Shown piece after piece: positions 57,473 through 64,000 of a stretch of 64,000 bases of DNA. The stretch's first letter is position 1. Every line of letters starts with the position of its first letter. The position numbers and the translations under genes were made by a program. Below the pieces are notes generated by a model. That model was given only the letters and a program-made list of their open reading frames with translations. It ran no database searches and was not told where the DNA came from. The DNA is from Pseudomonas sp. R28(2017) (GTDB taxonomy: Bacteria; Pseudomonadota; Gammaproteobacteria; Pseudomonadales; Pseudomonadaceae). The stretch is taken from NCBI RefSeq assembly GCF_002112505.1, contig NZ_NEHW01000003.1, forward strand, positions 248,001 to 312,000. The letters run 5' to 3'.

Positions 57473-58378
57473 TACCAGGTACTTGGGAATGGCCAGGCGC
57501 TGCCCCTCCTCGCCCAGGTACTGCATCGGATCCATCATCACCATCAGCCGCTCGAATGCCGGGGTGCCCAGCTGTTGCAGAACACCGGCCTGCTGGTAGG
57601 AACCCAGCGCCAAGGGCCAGTGCCCCCCATAACGTTTGCGCAATCCAGCCAGCATGTCCGAAGTGTCCGCGACGTCGATCACACTGGGCACGATGGCCAT
57701 CACCCGCTCATCGGCCAATGCCGTGAGCCATGCACTCCAGCCGCGCTTGGAAGCACCCGTGATGATGAAACGGTCCACCGTGAGCCCCTGCTTGCCCAGC
57801 TCCTGCTCGGCCAGGTCCATCGCCCGGCTCGCCGCCGCAGCCATTGGCACATGCAGTGGCAGTTCCGGCGCCGCCCCACGCAGCGAATGGGCCCAGGTAT
57901 GGGCGACAGCGTCATCCTCGCGCAAGGGCTTGTCGACATCGGCAAAGGTTACGTACTGGTTGGGCACATCGCTGATCATGACCACGGCCATCTGCGCCTT
58001 GAGGGCGACTTCGCGCAACGCTTCACGGGCATAGTCAGGGGTTTGCGCCGGCCCGTGCCGCACGCCGTTGTTCACCACCAGCAAGGCTTTGCCAGGCACT
58101 GCATTGCCCGGGATGTGCAGCTCGACATTGTGCTCCCAGCGGCGCGGCTCAAGCACCGGGGCAGGTTCCCACACCTGCGAAACCATCTGCAGGCGACGGA
58201 GTGCGTAACCAGGCTCGGAGGCCTGCTCGATCAATTCAGATTCCAAGGGTGTCTGGCGCACCTTGCCAATATGGCACTGAACGACCTCCTGCGGACGCGG
58301 GTTGGTGCATTCCTGCACGGCGCAAGCCTGCAAGCTAACCATCAGGCAGGGGATGGCCATCGCCAAGCGATAATTCAT
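56954..58378 (-). CDS. PqaA-like (PhoPQ-activated pathogenicity-related) alpha/beta hydrolase
   Basis: This is a 474-residue secreted or lipidated protein of the PqaA family. The N-terminus (MNYRLAMAIPCLMVSLQACAV) is a signal peptide with a possible lipobox L-Q-A-C. The hydrolase core has FIITGASKRGWSAW (nucleophile elbow G-A-S-K-R-G), a later YLVSASGDDFFAPD and NSDHGG with the acid and histidine. The second ATG (58378) has the better distance from AGGA. In Salmonella PqaA is PhoP-regulated and linked to resistance to antimicrobial peptides; the chemistry is not known. The last codons (after VSVLPQTYP) overlap the facing small gene. Confidence 0.85.
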   Translation of the reverse strand: MNYRLAMAIPCLMVSLQACAVQECTNPRPQEVVQCHIGKVRQTPLESELIEQASEPGYALRRLQMVSQVWEPAPVLEPRRWEHNVELHIPGNAVPGKALLVVNNGVRHGPAQTPDYAREALREVALKAQMAVVMISDVPNQYVTFADVDKPLREDDAVAHTWAHSLRGAAPELPLHVPMAAAASRAMDLAEQELGKQGLTVDRFIITGASKRGWSAWLTALADERVMAIVPSVIDVADTSDMLAGLRKRYGGHWPLALGSYQQAGVLQQLGTPAFERLMVMMDPMQYLGEEGQRLAIPKYLVSASGDDFFAPDPVTDYQQRLPGMTSLRVLPNSDHGGVRQAVVSTLVPVVTRLRDGKPLPSVQVSASGQAGQMLVDFSETPVAVKVWTASNSQDRDFRYACGVRYQSETLAPKQHFTLQRTEPATGWQAQFVEAKFADGFIATSPVSVLPQTYPEHPPTDQGGACRSFPAQNT

Positions 58379-58516
58379 GGTCATGCTTCCTATACGAGAG
58401 AATGCACTCCACGCTAGGCATGACAACGAGCACTCACAAGGCGCGAAAGGCTCTGGAAGATGCAACCTACGCGAGCTTGAGACATCACCTACAAAAACCT
58501 TGCGCCATACAAACAA

Positions 58517-58550
58517 AAACGCCCCCGGCCTTTCGACCGGGGGCGTTTTC
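58517..58550 (-). terminator. Rho-independent terminator of typA
   Basis: AACGCCCCCGG and CCGGGGGCGTT form an 11-bp stem around CCTTTCGA. On the minus strand a TTTTTGTTT tract follows. It lies about 18 bases after the typA stop. Confidence 0.92.
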
Positions 58551-58567
58551 ATTCAGCCTGAGCTAAC

Positions 58568-60388
58568 TCAGTTCTTGGCTTTCTTGGCAGCGCGGGTACG
58601 CTCGCCTTCGTCCAGGATCTTCTTGCGCAGACGGATCGACTTCGGCGTCACTTCGCACAGCTCGTCGTCCTGGATGAATTCCAGGGCCTGCTCGAGGGTG
58701 TGGCGAACCGGCGGAACCAGGGCGATGACTTCGTCCTTGCCCGAAGCACGCATGTTGTCGAGCTTCTTGCCTTTGGTCGGGTTCACGCCCAGGTCGTTGT
58801 CACGGCTGTTCAGGCCGATGATCTGACCGTTGTAGATCTCCTGGCCGTGTTCAACGAACAGCTTGCCGCGAGCCTGCAGGGTTTCCAGCGAGTAGGTCAG
58901 TGCCTTGCCAGTCTCGACCGAAACCAGAACACCGTTCAGACGGCCGGACATCTGGCCCGACTTCATGGTGTCGTAGCGATCGAAGATCGAAGTCAGGATG
59001 CCTGCACCGTTGGTCAGGGTCAGGAACTGGTTACGGAAACCGATCAGACCACGGGCTGGAATGTTGTACTCCAGGCGAACACGGCCCTTGCCATCCGGCA
59101 CCATGTTGGTCAGGTCGCCTTTACGCAGACCCATCTCTTCCATGACCTTGCCCTGGGATTCTTCAGGGATGTCGATGGTGACGTTCTCGAACGGTTCCTG
59201 CTTCACGCCGTCGACTTCGCGGATGATCACTTCAGGACGGCCTACAGCCATCTCGAAGCCTTCACGGCGCATGGTTTCGATCAGCACGGACAGGTGCAGC
59301 TCACCACGGCCCGATACCTTGAACTTGTCAGGGGAATCGGTTTCCTGAACGCGCAGAGCAACGTTGTACAGCAGCTCCTTGTCCAGACGGTCCTTGATGT
59401 TACGGCTGGTGACGAACTTGCCTTCCTTACCGCAGAACGGCGAGTCGTTGACCTGGAAGGTCATCGAAACGGTCGGCTCGTCAACGGTCAGCGGCTTCAT
59501 CGCTTCTACCGCATCCGGGGCGCACAGGGTGTCGGAGATGAACAGCTCGTCGAAACCGCTGATGCAGACGATGTCGCCAGCCTGGGCTTCTTCGACGTCG
59601 ACGCGGTGCAGGCCGTGGTGGCCCATCAGCTTGAGGATACGGCCGTTACGCTTCTTGCCGTTGGTGTCGATGGCGACAACCGGGGTGTTCGGCTTGACGC
59701 GGCCACGGGCGATACGGCCAACACCGATAACGCCGAGGAAGCTGTTGTAGTCCAGAGCGGAGATCTGCATCTGGAACGAGCCGTCACGGTCAACGTCCGG
59801 CGCTGGTACGTTGTCGACGATCGACTGGTACAGGGCGGTCATGTCTTCGCCCATGGCGGTGTGGTCCAGACCGGCAATGCCGTTCAGGGCCGAGGCGTAG
59901 ACGACTTTGAAGTCCAGCTGTTCGTCGGTGGCGCCGAGGTTGTCGAACAGGTCGAAGATCTGGTCCAGCACCCAGTCAGGACGCGCGCCCGGACGGTCGA
60001 CCTTGTTGATCACGACGATCGGCTTGAGGCCGGCTTCGAAGGCCTTCTTGGTCACGAAGCGGGTTTGCGGCATCGGGCCGTCCTGGGCGTCGACCAGCAG
60101 CAGCACGGAGTCGACCATCGACATTACACGCTCAACCTCACCACCGAAGTCGGCGTGGCCGGGGGTGTCGACGATGTTGATGTGGTAGCCGTTCCAGTTG
60201 ATGGCGGTGTTTTTCGCCAGAATGGTAATACCGCGCTCTTTTTCCTGGTCGTTGGAGTCCATGACGCGCTCGTCGTTGAGCTCGTTACGCTCCAGGGTGC
60301 CGGACTGACGCAGGAGTTTGTCGACCAGGGTGGTTTTACCATGGTCAACGTGGGCGATGATGGCGATGTTACGCAGATTTTCGATCAC
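58568..60388 (-). CDS. typA: Ribosome-associated GTPase TypA/BipA
   Basis: TypA is a translational GTPase related to EF-G and LepA that helps ribosome assembly under stress and cold. The 606-residue protein has G1 [10 protein letters not shown]2 with the ERGITI switch, G3 [11 protein letters not shown]4 [10 protein letters not shown], then domain II, III, V and the BipA-specific C-terminus. The start is taken as GTG at 60388 ([10 protein letters not shown]), as in relatives; an in-frame GTG 11 codons earlier at 60421 is possible and neither has a strong ribosome site. A strong terminator follows the gene. Confidence 0.96.
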   Translation of the reverse strand: MIENLRNIAIIAHVDHGKTTLVDKLLRQSGTLERNELNDERVMDSNDQEKERGITILAKNTAINWNGYHINIVDTPGHADFGGEVERVMSMVDSVLLLVDAQDGPMPQTRFVTKKAFEAGLKPIVVINKVDRPGARPDWVLDQIFDLFDNLGATDEQLDFKVVYASALNGIAGLDHTAMGEDMTALYQSIVDNVPAPDVDRDGSFQMQISALDYNSFLGVIGVGRIARGRVKPNTPVVAIDTNGKKRNGRILKLMGHHGLHRVDVEEAQAGDIVCISGFDELFISDTLCAPDAVEAMKPLTVDEPTVSMTFQVNDSPFCGKEGKFVTSRNIKDRLDKELLYNVALRVQETDSPDKFKVSGRGELHLSVLIETMRREGFEMAVGRPEVIIREVDGVKQEPFENVTIDIPEESQGKVMEEMGLRKGDLTNMVPDGKGRVRLEYNIPARGLIGFRNQFLTLTNGAGILTSIFDRYDTMKSGQMSGRLNGVLVSVETGKALTYSLETLQARGKLFVEHGQEIYNGQIIGLNSRDNDLGVNPTKGKKLDNMRASGKDEVIALVPPVRHTLEQALEFIQDDELCEVTPKSIRLRKKILDEGERTRAAKKAKN

Positions 60389-60515
60389 AACTGTATCTCG
60401 ATCAGAGGATTCGGTTGCCACCAGTTTAGGTGGCGAATATGTAAGGTTTGAGGCTCAGCGGGCCCGATGGTCGGGAGGGCGATGGCGGATGCTGCCGCCA
60501 TACAGCCCTGGCGTC

Positions 60516-61970
60516 TTATGTCGGACGATAAACACGCACATTGGCATGTCCCTCACTGAGCAGGTGGTGTGCGTGCAAACGGCTCATCACACCTTTGTCG
60601 CAATACAGCAAGTACTGGCGCATAGGGTCCAGATGCTTGAACTTGCTGTTGATCGCATAGAACGGCATGGCCTGGACTTCGATACCTTCCAGCGCCAGGG
60701 GTTCGTCTTCCTGGGCATCGGGGTGACGAATGTCGATGACGATCTGGCCCGGCAGCGCCTCGGCCACTTCCTCGACTTCGATGTCCTTGCCCAGCTCGTC
60801 GATCACGTGGTCGATGGAGATGAACTTGGCGCGCTCCAGGGCGCGCTCGAGCACGGCCATGTCGAACTGCTTTTCTTCGTGTTCCATGCGGTGACGCTTG
60901 GCATGGGTGGTCGGGTTCACCGAGATCACGCCGCAGTATTCCGGCATGTGCTTGGCGAAGTCGGCGGTGCCGATTTCGGTGGCCTGGTCGATGATGTCCT
61001 GCTTGTGGCTGGCCAGCAACGGGCGCAGCACCAGCTTGTCGGTAGCCGAGTCGATGATCGACAGGTTCGGCAGGGTCTGGCTGGACACCTGGGAAATCGC
61101 CTCGCCGGTGACCAGCGCGTCGATCTGCAGGCGGTCGGCCATGTGCGCGGCACCGCGCAGCATCATGCGCTTGAGGGTCACGCCCATGTAGCTGTTGTCG
61201 ACCTTGTTGAGGATCTCGCCGACCACTTCTTCGAACGGCACGCTGATGAACAGCACGCGCTGGCTGCTGCCGTACTTCTTCCACAGGTAGTGGGCCACTT
61301 CCATCACACCTAGCTCGTGGGCACGGCCACCGAGGTTGAAGAAGCAGAAGTGGGTCATCAGGCCACGGCGCATCATCTGGTAGGCCGCCACGGTGGAGTC
61401 GAAACCACCGGACATCAGCACCAGGGTCTGCTCCAGGGCGCCCAGCGGGTAGCCGCCAATGCCATTGTGCTGGTTGTGGATCACGTACAGGCGCTGATCG
61501 CGGATCTCCATGCGCACCACGACTTCTGGCGTCTTCAGGTCGATGCCGGCGGCGCCGCACTGCTGGCGCAGCTGGCTGCCGACGTAGCGGTCAACGTCCA
61601 TCGAGGTGAAGTCGTGGTGGCCGCCGCGCTTGCAGCGCACCGAGAAACGCTTGCCGGCCAGCAGGTGGCCGAAGTGCTGCTTGCACTTGGCGACGATGTC
61701 GTCGAAGTCACCCAGCGGGTATTCCTCGACCTGCAGGAAGTGGGTGATACCCGGGGTGCAGGTGAGGCGCTCGATCATCTCGCGCTGGACCTTCTCGTCC
61801 TCGACGCGGGTGACCACCTCGAGATTGTCCCAGACACCATCGACCGCGAGCTCTGGATCGAGGTCCTTGAGCACGTTGCGGATGTTCTTGCCGAGCTGAC
61901 GGATGAAGCGCTTGCGCACCGGCCGGCTCTTGATGGTGATTTCTGGGAAGACTTTGACGATAAGTTTCAT
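60516..61970 (-). CDS. thiI: tRNA 4-thiouridine synthase ThiI
   Basis: ThiI carries sulphur to tRNA uridine-8 and, in many bacteria, to the thiazole of thiamine. The 484-residue protein has an N-terminal ferredoxin-like plus THUMP region (about residues 1-170), a PP-loop ATPase ([14 protein letters not shown], about 180-195) and a C-terminal rhodanese domain with the active cysteine in [10 protein letters not shown]. The rhodanese extension is the long, gammaproteobacterial form. It is followed by typA; a hairpin (60482-60501) lies in the gap. Confidence 0.96.
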   Translation of the reverse strand: MKLIVKVFPEITIKSRPVRKRFIRQLGKNIRNVLKDLDPELAVDGVWDNLEVVTRVEDEKVQREMIERLTCTPGITHFLQVEEYPLGDFDDIVAKCKQHFGHLLAGKRFSVRCKRGGHHDFTSMDVDRYVGSQLRQQCGAAGIDLKTPEVVVRMEIRDQRLYVIHNQHNGIGGYPLGALEQTLVLMSGGFDSTVAAYQMMRRGLMTHFCFFNLGGRAHELGVMEVAHYLWKKYGSSQRVLFISVPFEEVVGEILNKVDNSYMGVTLKRMMLRGAAHMADRLQIDALVTGEAISQVSSQTLPNLSIIDSATDKLVLRPLLASHKQDIIDQATEIGTADFAKHMPEYCGVISVNPTTHAKRHRMEHEEKQFDMAVLERALERAKFISIDHVIDELGKDIEVEEVAEALPGQIVIDIRHPDAQEDEPLALEGIEVQAMPFYAINSKFKHLDPMRQYLLYCDKGVMSRLHAHHLLSEGHANVRVYRPT

Positions 61971-62110
61971 TGGGTTAACAGCGCGCGCAGGGCCTGCCGA
62001 AAATAGGGGGCGCGAATTATAGCGGAAATTGCTCAGGATTTGACCAACTTTTGATCAGAAGCTTTCAGATAAATGCAGGAGCCGGGTTTTGTGCTGCCTG
62101 TACCGGCCCT

Positions 62111-62192
62111 TTCGCGGGCAAGCCCGCTCCCACAGGGTCCGCACAAAATTCCAGCCCGGCGCTATCACTGTGGGAGCGGGCTTGCCCGCGAA
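62111..62192. repeat. REP palindrome pair (short form) upstream of glnA control region
   Basis: TTCGCGGGCAAGCCCGCTCC and its exact inverted copy lie in the thiI-glnA gap, just before the NtrC-like site. Confidence 0.9.
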
Positions 62193-62226
62193 GAGGCCCT
62201 CAAAAAAAGCACACACTGAAAGCCAT

Positions 62227-62241
62227 GCACTGCTTTGGTGC
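62227..62241 (+). promoter_or_regulatory. NtrC-like binding site upstream of glnA
   Basis: GCAC-TGCTTTG-GTGC matches the NtrC core GCAC-N7-GTGC exactly and is flanked by T on both sides. It lies about 107 bases before the -24 GG of the sigma-54 promoter, a usual enhancer distance. Confidence 0.8.
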
Positions 62242-62346
62242 TCTACACTCGATTCTTGCCTCGTAAGGGTGCACTTTTACCCGCTGCCAGCCCGGCAAAT
62301 GCCCGCAAACGCCCCTTTTTATCTCGCCCTCGCCATTTTCGGGCAC

Positions 62347-62362
62347 TGGCATGCAATTTGCT
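62347..62362 (+). promoter_or_regulatory. Sigma-54 promoter of glnA
   Basis: TGGCATGCAATTTGCT matches the consensus TGGCACG-N4-TTGCW in all but one position; GG (62348-62349) and GC (62360-62361) are ten bases apart. With the NtrC-like site it explains nitrogen control of glnA. Confidence 0.93.
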
Positions 62363-62461
62363 CCCTTGTGAGGCAGGTACGCTTGGCCGACTATCCGCGC
62401 CCGGCAACACCCTTTTTCCAGAGCAGCGGCCCACCGCGCTCTAGACCCTCCGGAGGACAAC

Positions 62462-63868
62462 ATGTCGAAGTCGGTTCAACTCATCAAAGATCATGACGTC
62501 AAGTGGATTGATCTGCGTTTCACGGACACCAAGGGCGTACAGCATCACGTGACCATGCCGGCGCGTGATGGCCTGGACGAAGACTTCTTCGAAGTCGGCA
62601 AGATGTTCGACGGTTCCTCCATCGCTGGCTGGAAAGGCATCGAAGCTTCCGACATGATCCTGATGCCGGTCGACGAGACCGCCGTCCTGGACCCGTTCAC
62701 CGAAGAACCGACCCTGATCATCACCTGCGACATCGTCGACCCGTCGAGCATGCAAGGCTACGATCGCGACCCACGTGCGATCGCCAAGCGCGCCGAAGAG
62801 TACCTGAAGAGCACCGGCATCGGTGACACCGTATTCGCAGGCCCTGAGCCAGAGTTCTTCATCTTCGACGAAGTGAAGTTCAAGTCGGACATCTCCGGCT
62901 CGATGTTCAAGATCTTCTCCGAGCAAGGCTCGTGGATGTCCGACGCTGACGTGGAAGGCGGCAACAAAGGCCACCGTCCAGGCGTGAAAGGCGGCTATTT
63001 CCCGGTTCCGCCGTTCGACCACGACCACGAAATCCGCACCGCCATGTGCAACGCCCTGGAAGAAATGGGCCAGACCGTTGAAGTTCACCACCACGAAGTG
63101 GCGACTGCCGGCCAGAACGAAATCGGCGTCAAGTTCAACACTCTGGTGAAGAAAGCTGACGAAGTACAGGCCCTGAAGTACGTCGTGCACAACGTTGCCG
63201 ACGCTTACGGCCGTACCGCTACCTTCATGCCGAAGCCACTGTACGGCGACAACGGCTCGGGCATGCACGTACACATGTCGATCTGGAAAGAAGGCAAGAA
63301 CACCTTCTCCGGTGAAGGCTATGCCGGCCTGTCCGAAACCGCCCTGTACTTCATCGGCGGTATCATCAAGCACGGTAAGGCCCTGAACGGCTTCACCAAC
63401 CCGTCGACCAACTCGTACAAGCGTCTGGTCCCAGGCTTCGAAGCCCCGGTAATGCTGGCCTACTCGGCTCGCAACCGTTCCGCCTCGATCCGTATTCCTT
63501 ACGTCGGCAGCCCGAAAGCCCGCCGTATCGAAGCACGCTTCCCGGACCCATCGGCCAACCCATACCTGGCCTTCGCGGCCCTGCTGATGGCTGGCCTGGA
63601 CGGCATCCAGAACAAGATCCACCCAGGCGATGCAGCCGACAAGAACCTGTACGACCTGCCGCCAGAAGAAGCCAAGGACATCCCGCAAGTGTGCGGCAGC
63701 CTGAAAGAGGCTCTGGAAGAGCTGGATAAAGGCCGTGCGTTCCTGACCAAGGGCGGCGTGTTCTCCGACGACTTCATCGATGCCTTCATCGAGCTGAAGT
63801 CGGAAGAAGAGATCAAGGTCCGCACCTTCGTGCACCCGCTGGAGTACGAGCTGTACTACAGCTGCTGA
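62462..63868 (+). CDS. glnA: Glutamine synthetase type I
   Basis: GlnA makes glutamine from glutamate and ammonia and is the centre of nitrogen assimilation. The 468-residue protein has the metal and ATP motifs [37 protein letters not shown] and [12 protein letters not shown]. Tyr397 in [10 protein letters not shown] is the site that GlnE adenylylates to lower activity. GGAGGA lies before the ATG. Transcription should start at the sigma-54 promoter 100 bases upstream. A strong terminator follows. Confidence 0.98.
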   Translation: MSKSVQLIKDHDVKWIDLRFTDTKGVQHHVTMPARDGLDEDFFEVGKMFDGSSIAGWKGIEASDMILMPVDETAVLDPFTEEPTLIITCDIVDPSSMQGYDRDPRAIAKRAEEYLKSTGIGDTVFAGPEPEFFIFDEVKFKSDISGSMFKIFSEQGSWMSDADVEGGNKGHRPGVKGGYFPVPPFDHDHEIRTAMCNALEEMGQTVEVHHHEVATAGQNEIGVKFNTLVKKADEVQALKYVVHNVADAYGRTATFMPKPLYGDNGSGMHVHMSIWKEGKNTFSGEGYAGLSETALYFIGGIIKHGKALNGFTNPSTNSYKRLVPGFEAPVMLAYSARNRSASIRIPYVGSPKARRIEARFPDPSANPYLAFAALLMAGLDGIQNKIHPGDAADKNLYDLPPEEAKDIPQVCGSLKEALEELDKGRAFLTKGGVFSDDFIDAFIELKSEEEIKVRTFVHPLEYELYYSC

Positions 63869-63903
63869 TCTGATTGGCGCCTTGCGCCGATCTGATTCAC
63901 CGA

Positions 63904-63934
63904 AAACGGCCTTCTTCTGAAGGCCGTTTTTTGT
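63904..63934 (+). terminator. Rho-independent terminator of glnA
   Basis: AACGGCCTTC and GAAGGCCGTT form a 10-bp stem around TTCT, followed by TTTTTGTTTT. It lies 36 bases after the glnA stop. Confidence 0.95.
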
Positions 63935-64000
63935 TTTACACCCGTCCGTTTCAGATGCGTCCTACAAGCAAGGATTGGCTGACTGCGCACAATCCAATCT

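Larger units (their letters stand above)
61971..62461 (+). other. Intergenic control region between thiI and glnA (491 bases)
   Basis: No gene is visible. The region contains the divergent promoters: a REP pair (62111-62192), an NtrC-like site (62227-62241), a sigma-54 promoter (62347-62362) and about 85 bases of glnA leader. Confidence 0.75.

Noticed and set aside
60389..60515. Hairpin ATGGCGG/CCGCCAT as thiI terminator
   Set aside because: The stem is fine but there is no T tract on the minus strand, so I mention it only under thiI.
4825..62192. REP palindromes considered as a CRISPR array or transposon ends
   Set aside because: The copies are single pairs far apart, without regular spacers, target-site duplications or transposase genes nearby.

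Overview
This window looks like a chromosomal segment of a Pseudomonas putida-group bacterium. The evidence is high GC, a class II (medium-chain-length) PHA locus, a Pil-Chp chemosensory cluster beside gshB and a TonB3-like gene, a pyrimidine pair made of pyrB plus a degenerate dihydroorotase, a pseudomonad hut regulon, and many REP palindromes of the TTCGCGGGCAAGCCCGCTCC type. From memory the gene order matches the P. putida KT2440 core from about pilG to glnA. I see no prophage, insertion sequence, CRISPR array, tRNA or rRNA. Most of the window is well-known housekeeping and metabolic DNA.

Layout, left to right. 1-2665: pilGHIJ on the minus strand (pilJ cut by the window edge). 2862-8842: gshB, tonB3-like, yqgE-ruvX, pyrR-pyrB-pyrC'. 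9055-11529: the HslVU protease behind a sigma-32-like promoter, then a DUF971 gene. 11883-18601: the PHA locus, phaC1-phaZ-phaC2-phaD facing phaI-phaF and a small PHA-system gene. 18726-24750: ubiE-ubiJ-ubiB, hisI-hisE, tatABC, rsmE. 24851-28840: two tandem HBM-type chemoreceptors with FliA-like promoters. 28951-31519: an amino-acid ABC transporter. 31801-36103: opgGH for periplasmic glucans. 36367-37772: dtd and pip. 37878-47784: the hut regulon (hutU-hutH-permease-hutI-hutG, hutC-hutD, hutF). 47819-50759: lipocalin, small lipoprotein, dCache chemoreceptor. 50900-55206: DUF924, fbp, glgP. 55392-58378: a YkgJ-type cysteine protein, two small Pseudomonas-specific genes and a pqaA-like gene. 58568-63868: typA, thiI, glnA.

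Functional links. The pha genes make, degrade and package polyester granules. A matching inverted-repeat operator (6-bp half-sites, 8-bp spacer) lies upstream of both phaC1 and phaI, which fits PhaD control of the two facing operons. The hut genes turn histidine into glutamate through the formylglutamate branch; TGTA-N2-TACA operators lie upstream of hutU and between hutC and hutF. glnA has a textbook sigma-54 promoter with an NtrC-like site.

Thirteen intergenic places hold paired REP palindromes. Ten are the short form and three are an extended form with near-perfect 33-43 bp arms whose sequence changes are compensated between arms. The least ordinary stretch is 55800-57500: two REP pairs with attached mini-hairpins, a strongly structured leader, and a small gene that has lost its stop codon and runs antisense into the pqaA-like gene.
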